From: Pedobacter sp. AJM
GTDB taxonomy: Bacteria; Bacteroidota; Bacteroidia; Sphingobacteriales; Sphingobacteriaceae
Direction: 5' to 3'
Assembly: GCF_002197755.1 (NCBI RefSeq)
Contig: NZ_NHOT01000003.1
Coordinates: 806,001-870,000, forward strand
DNA: 64,000 nucleotides
Below the pieces are notes generated by a model, which was not told the DNA's origin, ran no database searches, and saw only the letters and a program-made list of their open reading frames with translations. Each line of letters opens with the position of its first letter. The first letter of the stretch is position 1. Positions 12,711-22,430 of this stretch are shown here, in pieces. Position numbers and translations under genes: made by a program.

Positions 12711-12740
12711 GAAAAAGAGCCTATCTTTATGATAAGCTCT
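12711..12740 (-). terminator. Terminator of the locus A operon
   Basis: On the minus strand AGAGCTTATC (12740-12731) pairs with GATAGGCTCT (12725-12716) around a 5-nt loop, with one internal mismatch, and TTTTTC follows. It starts 12 bases past the manC stop codon, so it closes the long operon that begins at 38425. Confidence 0.8.
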
Positions 12741-12752
12741 CCTGTAAAAAGA

Positions 12753-13847
12753 TTATGAATATTGCTCGCCAAACCTGGAAACCATTTCTTTAGAGACCCC
12801 TTTGATTTCCTGTTCTGCCGATTTGGGATAGATCAGCAATACCTGTTCATCATCCACCACAATAAAATTGTCAAGCCCCCTGATCACTGCAGCTTTCCCC
12901 TTAGGTAAGTTGATCATGCAGTCATGTGTATCATGCAAATGAAGGTGTTCCGAATTACAAACATTGTGGTGTTCGTCTTGTTGGGCAATGGCATGCAAAG
13001 ACGCCCAGGTGCCTAAATCAGACCAGCCAATATCTGCCGGAATAGTATAAATGTTATCGGCTTTTTCCAAAATGGCATAGTCAATGGATATATCCGGACT
13101 GCCCGGGTATTGATCCAGGATAAACTGCTCCTCCGCCGGCGTATTGTAAAAGGCATTTCCCGATTTAAATAAGGCATCAATCTCTACGGCATATTTTTCA
13201 AATGCTTTCTGCAGGTTGGCCGCTTTCCAGATAAAGATCCCTGCATTCCATAGGTAATTCCCACTGTTCACATATTCCTGTGCTTTTTCCAATACGGGTT
13301 TTTCCTTAAAAGCAGCCACTTTTTTTATCTCCTTTTCTATTCCTTCATCCTCCAAATACTCAATATACCCATATCCCGTATCCGGCCTGGTCGGACTAAT
13401 TCCCAGCGTTAACAAGGCATCATTGTCGGCCGTAAAATCCAATGCCAGGTTAATCTTCTCGATAAAGACGTCCTCCTTCAAAATTAAATGATCAGAAGGG
13501 GCCACTACAATATTGGCATCCGGATTCTTTTGTAAAATTTTATAGGTGGCATAAGCAATACAGGGTGCCGTATTGTTGCGGCTGGGTTCTAATAAAATGT
13601 TATCAGTTAATATCGCTGGCAATTGCGCCTTCACCAAATCTGCGTAACCTGCATTCGTTAAGATCAGGATATTCTCATTTGGGCAAACCTTTAAAAAGCG
13701 CTTATAAGTCAGTTGCAGCAGAGACTCTCCGGTCCCCAGGATATCAATAAACTGTTTTGGGAAGTGATTACGGCTTTTTGGCCAGAAACGGGAGCCAACG
13801 CCGCCCGCCATGATTAAAACGAAACTATTTGGATTGCTTATGTTCAC
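12753..13847 (-). CDS. manC: Mannose-1-phosphate guanylyltransferase
   Basis: This 364-residue enzyme of the ManC type makes GDP-mannose from mannose 1-phosphate and GTP. The N-terminal pyrophosphorylase loop LIMAGGVGSRFWPKSR (11-26) and the downstream PKQF are diagnostic; AP-SDH (VAPSDHLI) and the FKEKP motif follow. It lacks the C-terminal phosphomannose isomerase domain of the longer bifunctional enzymes. Last gene of locus A, 10 bases after its neighbour; its product feeds gmd and fcl upstream in the same operon. Its base composition is less AT-rich than the block before it. Confidence 0.95.
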   Translation of the reverse strand: MNISNPNSFVLIMAGGVGSRFWPKSRNHFPKQFIDILGTGESLLQLTYKRFLKVCPNENILILTNAGYADLVKAQLPAILTDNILLEPSRNNTAPCIAYATYKILQKNPDANIVVAPSDHLILKEDVFIEKINLALDFTADNDALLTLGISPTRPDTGYGYIEYLEDEGIEKEIKKVAAFKEKPVLEKAQEYVNSGNYLWNAGIFIWKAANLQKAFEKYAVEIDALFKSGNAFYNTPAEEQFILDQYPGSPDISIDYAILEKADNIYTIPADIGWSDLGTWASLHAIAQQDEHHNVCNSEHLHLHDTHDCMINLPKGKAAVIRGLDNFIVVDDEQVLLIYPKSAEQEIKGVSKEMVSRFGEQYS

Positions 13848-13857
13848 TTTAATGTAT

Positions 13858-14949
13858 TTAAATTAATATTTGTTTAAAATGCTGTTCATATTGATCAACA
13901 ATTAGATTCCAAGAAAAAGTTTGAGTAATTTTATTATTATTAGCTTCTAGGATATTTTTATATACTGCTTTATCAATTGTTTTTAACAGTTGGCAAACCT
14001 CTTTCGCATTATCAAAATAAAATGCATTATCCTCAAGGATGGATTCGTTAAATATATTTTTATTCGCCGCAATCAGTGCTTGTGAAGCCATTGCCTCTAA
14101 TAGAGATGGATTAGTTCCTCCTACAGTATGGCCGTGAAAATACAGTCTTGAAAAATGTCTTAGATTATTTAAGATATTTATATCATAAACCCCACCAATA
14201 AAAATTATATTATTTTGGGCTTTAAATTTCTCTTTTAAATACTCCCCAAACTTAGTTTTATGCTTTCCTATAACTAAGAATTTTTCATTATGCTCAGCTT
14301 CAACAACCCCATCCAAAATCATCTCAATACTATTTTCTGGTTCTAATCTTGCAATAAGCATACTGAATTGCTGTTCTTCCAAACCATAATCTTCTAAAAA
14401 AGATTTATCTGGATCGGTAAAGAGATCTGCTCCATAAGGAATGTAACGTGAATCCTTTTGGTAAGTATTTTTTAAGTAATCTTGGATACCAATGGAATCT
14501 GAAATTAAATGATCACTACATTTAACACCTAGCTTCTCAGCGTATTTTAAAAACCGCTTTACTTTTGGTGAAAACTTCGTACGCTTCCATTCCAAACCAT
14601 CAACATTAGTTGTAACAACTGTTTTTTTTCTAGGAAGCAACCAACCCCAAATCGAACTACTTGTATAGCCTAATTGCAAAATAATGTCAAAACCTCTTTT
14701 TCTACTATCCAAAATACAATTAAAATCATAAATAAATTGCCCGGCAGTACCTATTTTATCTTCAGGATCATAACAATGAATGATCTTTACGCCGTTCCAC
14801 AAAGATTCCTGATAGGGATGGTCGTTTGAATTATAAACAATTACTTCATGGCCACGTTCGACCAAACCCAGAGATAAATATTCAGCAAATTGTTCAAAAC
14901 CTCCATAATGATTTGGCACACCCCTTGTCCCTATTATTCCTATTTTCAT
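13858..14949 (-). CDS. Glycosyltransferase, DUF1972/rhamnosyltransferase type (GT4-like)
   Basis: 363 residues. The N-terminus GTRGVPNHYGGFEQFAE (7-23) is the signature of the DUF1972 domain, found ahead of a GT4 catalytic region in Cps2T-like rhamnosyltransferases. The C-terminal half has the family glutamate in GGTNPSLLEAMA. It is a cytoplasmic or membrane-associated GT-B enzyme adding a deoxyhexose-type sugar in known relatives; here the donor is unknown. It sits at the AT-rich edge of locus A, 19 bases after the upstream gene. Confidence 0.85.
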   Translation of the reverse strand: MKIGIIGTRGVPNHYGGFEQFAEYLSLGLVERGHEVIVYNSNDHPYQESLWNGVKIIHCYDPEDKIGTAGQFIYDFNCILDSRKRGFDIILQLGYTSSSIWGWLLPRKKTVVTTNVDGLEWKRTKFSPKVKRFLKYAEKLGVKCSDHLISDSIGIQDYLKNTYQKDSRYIPYGADLFTDPDKSFLEDYGLEEQQFSMLIARLEPENSIEMILDGVVEAEHNEKFLVIGKHKTKFGEYLKEKFKAQNNIIFIGGVYDINILNNLRHFSRLYFHGHTVGGTNPSLLEAMASQALIAANKNIFNESILEDNAFYFDNAKEVCQLLKTIDKAVYKNILEANNNKITQTFSWNLIVDQYEQHFKQILI

Positions 14950-14968
14950 CTTCTATTATATTGCTCTT

Positions 14969-15928
14969 TTAAATCATATTCACGCTTTCCTCTTCGATCA
15001 ACATATCCAATACTTGATAAAAAGACTTATTATATTCCCAACCTAAAATAGACTTAGCCTTTTGATTACTTCCAAATATATCTTCAATATCGGTTGGCCT
15101 AAACAATGAAGAATCTTCAATAATTTTATTTTGGCTAAGATTTAAATAATCGAATATGTAACTAACAATATCACGAAGATATATCGATGTTCCAGAGCAA
15201 ATTAAATAATCGTCCGGTTTGCTATGCTGCAATGATAACCACATTGCTTCAACATAATCTGGGGCGTAACCAAAATCTCTTTTAACATCGATATTCCCAA
15301 CTTTAAGTTCATTCGCTAAACCTCGCTTAATTTCAATCCCTGTACGTATAACCTTTTTTATAAAAAAGTTTGGACTGCGCAGATAAGACTCATGATTGAA
15401 TAAAATACCATTAACACAGAAAACCTTGTAAGACTCACGATAATTAATTCCTATCCAATAAGCAGACGCCTTAGATATGGCATATGGACTAAGTGGATGC
15501 AATGGGGTAGTTTCCTCTATCGGCAAGTTTAGCACCCGCCCAAACATTTCACTACTAGATGCTTGATAAACTTTTGTATCAAGCTTTAACAACCTGACTG
15601 TTTCTAAAATATTTAGCAAAGATTGGGTATTGTAGTTGATTGTTCCAATGGGTTGTTCAAAAGAAACGCCCACTGAACTTTGTGCAGCTAAGTTGTAAAA
15701 CTCATCAGGCTTATATTTAAGTAAAATCTTAATTATGCTGGAAAAATCAGATAAATCACTCTCCTCAATTATTACATTCTCACTGATTCCTAAATACTTT
15801 AAATTTTTTATATTTAGTGAACTGTAACTACGAGACAATCCAATTACCCTATAATTTTTACTGGTTAAAAGCTTAGCTAAATAAGAACCATCTTGTCCGG
15901 TTATGCCAGATATAATTGCAACTTTCAT
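14969..15928 (-). CDS. Short GDP-mannose 4,6-dehydratase-like SDR enzyme
   Basis: A 319-residue extended SDR related to Gmd but about 55 residues shorter than the two other Gmd proteins in the window. It keeps the NADP loop ISGITGQDGSYLA (6-18), the catalytic SSSE and YAISK (Tyr-x3-Lys), NHES, RDFGYAPDYVEAMW and the nucleotide-binding RPTDIE. Key catalytic residues are therefore intact and it is probably active. It may dehydrate GDP-mannose or a related GDP sugar such as a GDP-heptose; no matching reductase is adjacent. Very AT-rich. 73 bases separate it from the upstream gene. Confidence 0.75.
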   Translation of the reverse strand: MKVAIISGITGQDGSYLAKLLTSKNYRVIGLSRSYSSLNIKNLKYLGISENVIIEESDLSDFSSIIKILLKYKPDEFYNLAAQSSVGVSFEQPIGTINYNTQSLLNILETVRLLKLDTKVYQASSSEMFGRVLNLPIEETTPLHPLSPYAISKASAYWIGINYRESYKVFCVNGILFNHESYLRSPNFFIKKVIRTGIEIKRGLANELKVGNIDVKRDFGYAPDYVEAMWLSLQHSKPDDYLICSGTSIYLRDIVSYIFDYLNLSQNKIIEDSSLFRPTDIEDIFGSNQKAKSILGWEYNKSFYQVLDMLIEEESVNMI

Positions 15929-16001
15929 TCTTTATTTTTAATGCCTTGAGCAATAAGTTAATTGAAAAACCAATCGATTACTTATTTGCAATATTATGAT
16001 T

Positions 16002-17102
16002 TTATTTCTGGGATAAGTTCTTTTGCAAAACAGTGAAATATTCATTAGCAATGTTTTTCCAATCATATCTTCTTTGGGCTTCGTTTTTTATTTGATCAAA
16101 GGGATATTCATTATCGTTTAAAGCCAATAAGAGATTATTCTTAAAAGACTGCTTATCATTTGGATTAAAATGATATTTAAAAAAATCAAAATCACCCATC
16201 GCCGTTAAGTTAGAACACAAAACCTTACAGTTGTTAACAGCTGCTTCTATAGGAGGAATGCCAAAACCCTCAGCAAAAGATGGGAATACAAAACATTCAG
16301 CCTGCCTCAAGAAAAGGGATAATTCGTCATAGGGAATGTTTTCAAGAAATTTCACTTTATCAGTTAGCTCGTCTGGTACCTGATCTACTACCTTCTGATA
16401 TTCATCCAATTCTATTTTTTCCTTTTTCGCACCGATGAAAACCAACTGGTAGCCATTTGCAGCCAAATTAAGTTCTTTATAAACATCAAGAAGACCACGT
16501 TGATTTTTTCTTGGCTCAAATCGGCTTATGTAAAGAATATATTTACTTAGGCCATATTTTGCTTTAATGTCCAAATTGGCTTTAGCAGGTTCCTGAATTA
16601 CTCCTATAGGCATCATATAAACCTTTTTTTTATCAATATTAAATTTTTTAACGATAGATCTTTTCGAGTAATTTGATATAGTAAGTACAACCTTAGACCT
16701 AATTGCCGAGTAATTAAAAAGTATTCTTCTTAAGAATCGATATTTCCAGGGAAAATACTCTTTCTGTTCCAAAAATATTAAATCGTGTATAGAGGTTATA
16801 TAAATACATTCTTGAAAAAATGGTATGATATATTGGAAATGGGCAAAATCATAACCACCCAGTTTTATAAGCTTAGGCCATTCAAAAAACAATCTTTTAA
16901 AGCGGGAATTGTTTTCTAATTGTAAATACCTAAATCTCTTATCTGGGAAATTAGCCTTAAGGTTTTCAAGATTTTGTGCAGCGAGAGTGATCTCAACTTG
17001 ATCATTTTCAACCAGTCCATTATATAATCCTTTTATAAATGTAGCAGATCCTTGGAAAGAATAATCAAAAGTATGGGCGTCTACTAATATCTTAATTTTC
17101 AT
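16002..17102 (-). CDS. Glycosyltransferase family 4
   Basis: 366 residues with a GT-B two-domain layout. The C-terminal donor-binding domain shows YISRFEPRKNQRGLL (191-205) and the E-x7-E motif EGFGIPPIE. The N-terminal acceptor domain begins MKIKILVDAHTFDYSF, as in mannosyl- and rhamnosyltransferases of this family. Within the AT-rich block of locus A; 19 bases after the upstream gene. Donor and acceptor are not predictable. Confidence 0.87.
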   Translation of the reverse strand: MKIKILVDAHTFDYSFQGSATFIKGLYNGLVENDQVEITLAAQNLENLKANFPDKRFRYLQLENNSRFKRLFFEWPKLIKLGGYDFAHFQYIIPFFQECIYITSIHDLIFLEQKEYFPWKYRFLRRILFNYSAIRSKVVLTISNYSKRSIVKKFNIDKKKVYMMPIGVIQEPAKANLDIKAKYGLSKYILYISRFEPRKNQRGLLDVYKELNLAANGYQLVFIGAKKEKIELDEYQKVVDQVPDELTDKVKFLENIPYDELSLFLRQAECFVFPSFAEGFGIPPIEAAVNNCKVLCSNLTAMGDFDFFKYHFNPNDKQSFKNNLLLALNDNEYPFDQIKNEAQRRYDWKNIANEYFTVLQKNLSQK

Positions 17103-17121
17103 TTTTTATTACCAGAGTTAT

Positions 17122-18207
17122 TTAGTTACTAAAATTACCTTTATTAACTGCGTGTGTTACAATTCGCTTAAGCAACGAGCTAAAATCAAAATCTAACGAA
17201 TATCGTTGAAATGCTGCATCTGCCTTAAGTTGTATTTCGGGCTGGTCAATATTTAGATTAATATATTCAATCATTTTTGCCAAATTATATTCATCATTTG
17301 CTTTGTAAAAGAAAGCAACACTCTCATCAACATAGTCTTTAACTGCAGGAATATCGGTTATCAAAATAACTTTTTTACGATACATTGATTCCAATAAAGC
17401 CATGTGGCCAGCAGAAATAAAAGTATCTGCTAAAGGTATAATTACAAAAATAGATTTGTCTAAAAAACTGCCAAATGTATCTATTCTTATATTATACAAG
17501 GGAATAATATTTTTAGCTTCTGAAAATCCATCAATTGCCTGAGGCCTAGTCGCAATCTTACATTTTAGTTGTGGGTTACTATTCGACAATATATTAAATG
17601 CTTTAAATAAAGTGGCAAAGTCGCGATTGCTAACGCCACCACTTGAAATATATCGTTCGCTATCGGTATATTCATTTTCTTCAAAAATGTCAAAATCTCT
17701 ACCATATCTTATAAAAACAAATTTACCTGCTAAGGCTGGGAAAAACTCTGAATAAAGAAGAACCTCGTTATTAGAATATACAATAATATTTTTAACTTTC
17801 TTGTAGCAAAAATTAACAAATGATTTCCTCAGGTTTAGATATAGCTTATTAGATTTATCTTCAAATAAGAAGCCTGCAACACTAATATCTTCTTTACGTA
17901 ACACTAACCTAGTTATACCGCAATAAAATATTGCTACAATAGGGTTTATAAAAATTTTTATATTATACTTTTTTTTGAAAACAATTAGTCTTAAAGCTTC
18001 TTTCAATGAAATCGACCAGTAAGCAAGATGCGATAAGAAGTTGCCAATAATTGGTAAACCATGAAAAAATTTCACTATGGAATTTTCATAGTATGTATAA
18101 TAAAATTCAGGATTACAATCTTGCGATATTATTTGCTTTAACTTATCTTCCTTCACAAGATATTTCAAAGAATCTAGTATAATAATAACTCTAGGCTTAA
18201 TTGACAT
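17122..18207 (-). CDS. Probable glycosyltransferase (GT-B fold, unassigned)
   Basis: 361 residues. No strong family signature in the N-terminal half, but the C-terminal half resembles a GT4-type domain: ISSGGVSNRDF (about 187-197), an HMALLESMYRKKVILITD stretch with the expected glutamate, and a final DFSSLLKRIV helix. A hydrophobic segment near 80-100 could be a membrane anchor. Placement between GT and acetyltransferase genes supports a role in repeat-unit assembly. Very AT-rich codon use like its neighbours. Confidence 0.65.
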   Translation of the reverse strand: MSIKPRVIIILDSLKYLVKEDKLKQIISQDCNPEFYYTYYENSIVKFFHGLPIIGNFLSHLAYWSISLKEALRLIVFKKKYNIKIFINPIVAIFYCGITRLVLRKEDISVAGFLFEDKSNKLYLNLRKSFVNFCYKKVKNIIVYSNNEVLLYSEFFPALAGKFVFIRYGRDFDIFEENEYTDSERYISSGGVSNRDFATLFKAFNILSNSNPQLKCKIATRPQAIDGFSEAKNIIPLYNIRIDTFGSFLDKSIFVIIPLADTFISAGHMALLESMYRKKVILITDIPAVKDYVDESVAFFYKANDEYNLAKMIEYINLNIDQPEIQLKADAAFQRYSLDFDFSSLLKRIVTHAVNKGNFSN

Positions 18208-18226
18208 TTTTTAATTTGTAAGTAAT

Positions 18227-18769
18227 TCAAATAATTGGACAAATTCCTTCACCTAAGTTGTATGATAATTTATTCGACCTATTTGAGATAATTTTAGCTG
18301 GAACACCACCTACCACAGAATAGGGAGGTACATTTTTTGTAACTACTGATCCAGCAGCTACAACAGCACCTTTGCCAATAGTAATCCCAGGTAGTATTAT
18401 GGCTCTTGAGCATATCCACGCATAATCCTCAATAATTACTTTATCACCAATTATCTTGAAAAATTCATCATTATAATCGTGGTGTAGAGACCAGACCATT
18501 ACCTCATTACTGAGATTAACATTTGAGCCAATCACTAAACCTTTTCTTGCATCTAATAGTGCTCCGTGCCCTATCAGTGTATTATCCCCAATTGATAATT
18601 TCCATGGATCTCTTACTTCAAAACCGCGGTAAAGGCCAACCTTTTTGCCTATTCTCGCTCCCATTAGTTTCATCAAAGCAATCCTAAAATTGTGAAATGG
18701 AAGTAGCGCTATAGTACCACAAATAATGTATAACAATGAAATGGCATAAGGAACAAAATATTTTTTCAT
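18227..18769 (-). CDS. WcaF-like hexapeptide-repeat acyltransferase
   Basis: 180 residues. A short N-terminal hydrophobic segment is followed by left-handed beta-helix repeats ([25 protein letters not shown]) and the family end [20 protein letters not shown] then GGVPAKII. Such enzymes usually O-acetylate sugars of the polysaccharide using acetyl-CoA. The active-site His is probably in WSLHHDY. Second of two such enzymes in locus A, 12 bases after the upstream GT2 gene. Confidence 0.9.
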   Translation of the reverse strand: MKKYFVPYAISLLYIICGTIALLPFHNFRIALMKLMGARIGKKVGLYRGFEVRDPWKLSIGDNTLIGHGALLDARKGLVIGSNVNLSNEVMVWSLHHDYNDEFFKIIGDKVIIEDYAWICSRAIILPGITIGKGAVVAAGSVVTKNVPPYSVVGGVPAKIISNRSNKLSYNLGEGICPII

Positions 18770-18781
18770 TTACTAAATGGA

Positions 18782-19555
18782 TTACCTTTTTAAATAAACA
18801 TTGAGACCAATCTTTCTGAGTGATTTCTTTACTATAAACTTAAGCACTACAATTATTGCATTTATACTCGCTGAGGCTTTTGAACTGCCACCAGTTTGTG
18901 TAGTTGCTTTGAAATATTCTGTGATAGCCTTAATCGAATCACTTGTACCGCCTTCACTCATGATAACAGTAACATCTGCCATGAATGCGGCGTTTAGATT
19001 TTCTCTCGGTCTTAAAAGAAGCTCGTAATCCCCAGAAATCTTATAATCAATGTTATACATACCATATTTTTCAAAAAGCCTGCTAGAATGTAGGGCTCCG
19101 GGATGAGAAACCGTCATAAATTTTTTAAAGAGAGGCCATTCCCAAGAATATCCTGTTGTTCTTATCAAGTTTCCTTTCAAGTCAATCATTTCCCGTTTGG
19201 ACGATAAAAAAAGTAAATCTTCAATTCTTGGATGTACATTCAGGAAATTATAATACTTTTTAAGAGCATTCGATTTAAGATAATCATCTGCCCCTAAAAA
19301 CATGATCCAGTCCCCAGTAGCTTTTGCAATCCCTTTATTCCAAGCATCATAAATCCCCTTATCGGATTCACTGATCCAATAATTTATGTAGGATTGATAT
19401 TTTTTAATTATTTCAATCGTCTTGTCTTTCGATCCACCATCAATTAGTATGAATTCGTAATTGGCATCTTGCGAAATTATGCTCTCAATTAAATTTTCAA
19501 GACAAGAATCCGCATTGAACGTTGCTACAATGATCGTTATTAAATTATTTTTCAT
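18782..19555 (-). CDS. Glycosyltransferase family 2
   Basis: 257 residues, GT-A fold. It begins LITIIVATFNADSCLE (5-20), followed by IDGGSKDKT and the metal-binding GADD at 88-91. The SDKGIYDAWNKGI motif (64-76) is typical of the WcaA-like group. It directly abuts the polymerase gene upstream (no spacer), so the pair is likely translationally coupled. Donor unknown. Confidence 0.9.
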   Translation of the reverse strand: MKNNLITIIVATFNADSCLENLIESIISQDANYEFILIDGGSKDKTIEIIKKYQSYINYWISESDKGIYDAWNKGIAKATGDWIMFLGADDYLKSNALKKYYNFLNVHPRIEDLLFLSSKREMIDLKGNLIRTTGYSWEWPLFKKFMTVSHPGALHSSRLFEKYGMYNIDYKISGDYELLLRPRENLNAAFMADVTVIMSEGGTSDSIKAITEYFKATTQTGGSSKASASINAIIVVLKFIVKKSLRKIGLNVYLKR

Positions 19556-20779
19556 TTATTTATATCCTACGCTAAAAGAAGACTCTTTTTCACCTTTCTT
19601 ATTTATAATAATTGAGGCCAGTACGAAAAAGAAAAAGAAACCTGTGCGTGAAATTGGTTCCGACATTAGTGTTATAATGATTACACAAATGAATAAGTTT
19701 TTCAATTTACTATCAACAAAAAGGTTAAAGCAATAAGTTTTATATAAAAGATATCCCCCAACAATTAAACCGAAATCTAATAGAAAAATAAATAGTCCAT
19801 TTAGTATTTCAGCATTCAAATATCCTATTTTATCACCTTCTAATGAATCATCCCAATTTTTTTCCCTTACACTAGCAATCAATTTATCTGATGAATTTAA
19901 AGTGCTTTTAGGATCTTCTCCTATCAATGGACTCCTTTCAAGCATTTTAAGACCTAGTGTAAAGTCTCCGAATCTTACCATAGAAGAAGTAGCACCGCGC
20001 CCCTTCAACTTATCATTAACATTATCAATAATTAAAGTAGACAAACTAAGAAGTATTAAACCCGGAATAATCATAGCTTTAATATTTTTTATAGACCTTA
20101 TATATAAAAAATACGCAACTATTACAAACAACATTAAAATGATGCCTGTGGTAGAAAAAGTAAATATTATTGCTATTATAGACAACAAAATTTCTTTTAA
20201 TTTTCTTTTGAAGTAAAACATTAAAAGAAGATTCATATTTAAATACATCTGCCAAATACCTGGTTCCCATGCCAATGCACATAACCTAAAGCGATTGAAA
20301 AAAGAGGGCCCTCCAGAATCAATATACCATAATATATAGCCAATCTGTCGATAATAAACATTAACATAAGTATGCTGGAATAATGACTGACCGATAAATA
20401 AAAATAATATATGTACTAAAGTTAAATACATATAAAACCTTAGTAGAGCAAAAATATCACCTGTGAATTTACTACTGGCATTTGAGGTTCTATAATTCAG
20501 TAAGACAATATAAGATGAAGTAATTGCGACGAATAGAAAATATGGTATTTCAGCTCCTTTAAAGTAAAAGAAGACGAGCAAAATAAAGAACAAGCTTACT
20601 AATATTAATAAATCTCGAAAAACAATTTTTTGTAAATTTCTAAAATTTAATAAAATCAATAAAATTAACCAAATAATCAAACCTCCCTTAACTTTCAATA
20701 AATCAAATCCTGTCCCAGAGAAAAAAAGAATTCCTAATGATAAGCACCTTTTGAATTGCCCGATTTTTATTTTAAACAT
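19556..20779 (-). CDS. Wzy-like O-antigen/repeat-unit polymerase
   Basis: 407 residues, highly hydrophobic with about ten predicted membrane segments and a long central extracytoplasmic loop (about 250-320) after the segment IILMLFVIVAYFLYI. This fits Wzy polymerases, which join lipid-linked repeat units in the periplasm. Wzy proteins share little sequence, so the call rests on topology, the WEPGIWQMYLN-type motif seen in O-antigen ligase/polymerase families, and location. Very AT-rich, as usual for wzy. Confidence 0.75.
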   Translation of the reverse strand: MFKIKIGQFKRCLSLGILFFSGTGFDLLKVKGGLIIWLILLILLNFRNLQKIVFRDLLILVSLFFILLVFFYFKGAEIPYFLFVAITSSYIVLLNYRTSNASSKFTGDIFALLRFYMYLTLVHILFLFIGQSLFQHTYVNVYYRQIGYILWYIDSGGPSFFNRFRLCALAWEPGIWQMYLNMNLLLMFYFKRKLKEILLSIIAIIFTFSTTGIILMLFVIVAYFLYIRSIKNIKAMIIPGLILLSLSTLIIDNVNDKLKGRGATSSMVRFGDFTLGLKMLERSPLIGEDPKSTLNSSDKLIASVREKNWDDSLEGDKIGYLNAEILNGLFIFLLDFGLIVGGYLLYKTYCFNLFVDSKLKNLFICVIIITLMSEPISRTGFFFFFVLASIIINKKGEKESSFSVGYK

Positions 20780-20788
20780 CCTTATTAC

Positions 20789-21613
20789 TTAAGAAAATAT
20801 TTTTTGACTGATAACCTGAATCAATGATTTTAAATATAAAAACATACTATATTTATTTTTAATAACAATATATGAAGGAGGTATTAAGTCAGATATGTCT
20901 ACTTTAAATTGATGTCCAAACCATAAACTCGGCATTATAACTTTTTTATCATTATGCTCATTTAAAAACGCTCCCCACCAACTAAAAGAACTATTACTGA
21001 TAATATTATTAACACAAAATGATTGGATATACAGATCAATTATCGGCGATGTATTTTCTACAAAAATAACGTTAGCTAACTTCAAATTTTTCTTGCACCA
21101 GCCAATATCATCACTGACAACAATAAAATTTTCATTTTTCCCTATTTGTTCAATTGCCTTTAAATAATAAGACAAACCACTAAAAGGGTGTTTGTGCAAC
21201 ATTCTAAGATAATCGCCTCTACGAACATGTATACTGGTAATTTTTTTGTTGAATAATACAGGATAATGACTCTTAATAAAAGTATATGTATCTTGATCAA
21301 TTGAAAATTGCTCTAATGCTTTACTTCTATTGATGTACTTATAGGATTGAAAGTATCCTTTTATGATCAAATCCGCACCTTCAGTATATGGAATTGTAGC
21401 GTAATGATGAAATGGTTCTTCATAAATTGGTATTCCGGCAGGAATATAATCTAAAATTTCAAAACCCTTAAAAAAGGTAGTGCTATATTTTAATGTTGCT
21501 AGATACTCTTCTTTTAATGGTACACATATTGTTAAATTTTTACTTAGAGATAACGCTGCGGCCATCTGAAAAAGATTATTTCCTAGCCTATCACTAAAAA
21601 CAACATATATCAT
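20789..21613 (-). CDS. Glycosyltransferase family 11 (alpha-1,2-fucosyltransferase-like)
   Basis: 274 residues. It has GLGNNLFQ-like RLGNNLFQMAAALSLS (9-24), the donor-binding HVRRGDY (129-135) and SNSSFSWWGAFL (206-217), all diagnostic of GT11. Family members transfer L-fucose from GDP-fucose, usually in alpha-1,2 linkage. The same operon carries manC, gmd and fcl, which supply GDP-L-fucose, so the assignment is supported by context. 9 bases before the wzy gene. Confidence 0.92.
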   Translation of the reverse strand: MIYVVFSDRLGNNLFQMAAALSLSKNLTICVPLKEEYLATLKYSTTFFKGFEILDYIPAGIPIYEEPFHHYATIPYTEGADLIIKGYFQSYKYINRSKALEQFSIDQDTYTFIKSHYPVLFNKKITSIHVRRGDYLRMLHKHPFSGLSYYLKAIEQIGKNENFIVVSDDIGWCKKNLKLANVIFVENTSPIIDLYIQSFCVNNIISNSSFSWWGAFLNEHNDKKVIMPSLWFGHQFKVDISDLIPPSYIVIKNKYSMFLYLKSLIQVISQKIFS

Positions 21614-21615
21614 AT

Positions 21616-22236
21616 TTAATTAAAATTAATTTTTCTTATTATTCTAGCAGGATTTCCAGCGGCGACACAGTCTTCTGGAATATCCTTCACGACAACACTT
21701 CCACTTCCAATAATACTACGTGCTCCAATATGAACTCCTTTTAAAATTATGCATCGAGTCCCTATCAAAACGTTATCATCTATAATGATTGGTTTATTAA
21801 CTTTATGGTTAAGATCAGATTGATTATTACGTCGATCAAGATAGGATAAAGAATGAGCATCAGAATCCATGATAATCGTATCAGCACCAACATTCACGTA
21901 GTTTCCAATTTTTATCGATTCATGAGACCATAAACAAACTGAACTAAAACCACAGTTATTACCAATAAGCAAAACCGCACTATCCTCAACACTTATTGAG
22001 CCTTTAATGTTTCTGCTTAAAGGGTTAAGACCTCTTCCACTTTTAAAAGTGCAGGAATCACCAATTGTAATGTTGGTATTCTTTCCTATAGTTACATCTA
22101 AAACTCCTTGTATTATTAGGTCTCTGCCAAATGAAACACCATATACTTTCATAATAAATCTACCCCATCTCCAATTGATTGTATTGGCGATATGAGTTGT
22201 AAATTTGGTATATACTTTATAAATCTCAATTAACAT
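21616..22236 (-). CDS. Hexapeptide-repeat acyltransferase
   Basis: 206 residues with repeated I-G-x4 hexads of a left-handed beta helix (about 50-190) and a C-terminal GSGSVVVKDIPEDCVAAGNPA motif as in WbbJ/CysE-type acetyltransferases. Likely O-acetylation of the repeat unit. Only 2 bases separate it from the fucosyltransferase gene, suggesting they act on the same glycan. A 194-base gap precedes it. Confidence 0.88.
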   Translation of the reverse strand: MLIEIYKVYTKFTTHIANTINWRWGRFIMKVYGVSFGRDLIIQGVLDVTIGKNTNITIGDSCTFKSGRGLNPLSRNIKGSISVEDSAVLLIGNNCGFSSVCLWSHESIKIGNYVNVGADTIIMDSDAHSLSYLDRRNNQSDLNHKVNKPIIIDDNVLIGTRCIILKGVHIGARSIIGSGSVVVKDIPEDCVAAGNPARIIRKINFN

Positions 22237-22430
22237 ATATTTTTTGTAAATGTAAACAAAAGTTTTTTAGCTTTTAAAAGCAATAATTATGTTAGAAAAC
22301 CAATTGTTTGATTAAATAAAAACGCTGTATTAGGGCAAGGAAATCAATATAAAAATCAACCAGATTATTTTAAATTTAATACAATAATCATAGATCTGAA
22401 AGGAGATTTGATCATTGAATTCATACCGAA
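22237..22430. other. Intergenic gap within locus A
   Basis: A 194-base AT-rich gap inside an otherwise compact operon. No gene, convincing promoter or terminator is seen; the GCTTTTAAAAGC palindrome (about 22271-22282) has no U-run. It may mark an old recombination junction between glycosyltransferase modules. Confidence 0.4.

Noticed and set aside
22271..22282. GCTTTTAAAAGC palindrome as a terminator
   Set aside because: Weak, AT-rich and with no T-run; it lies within an operon.
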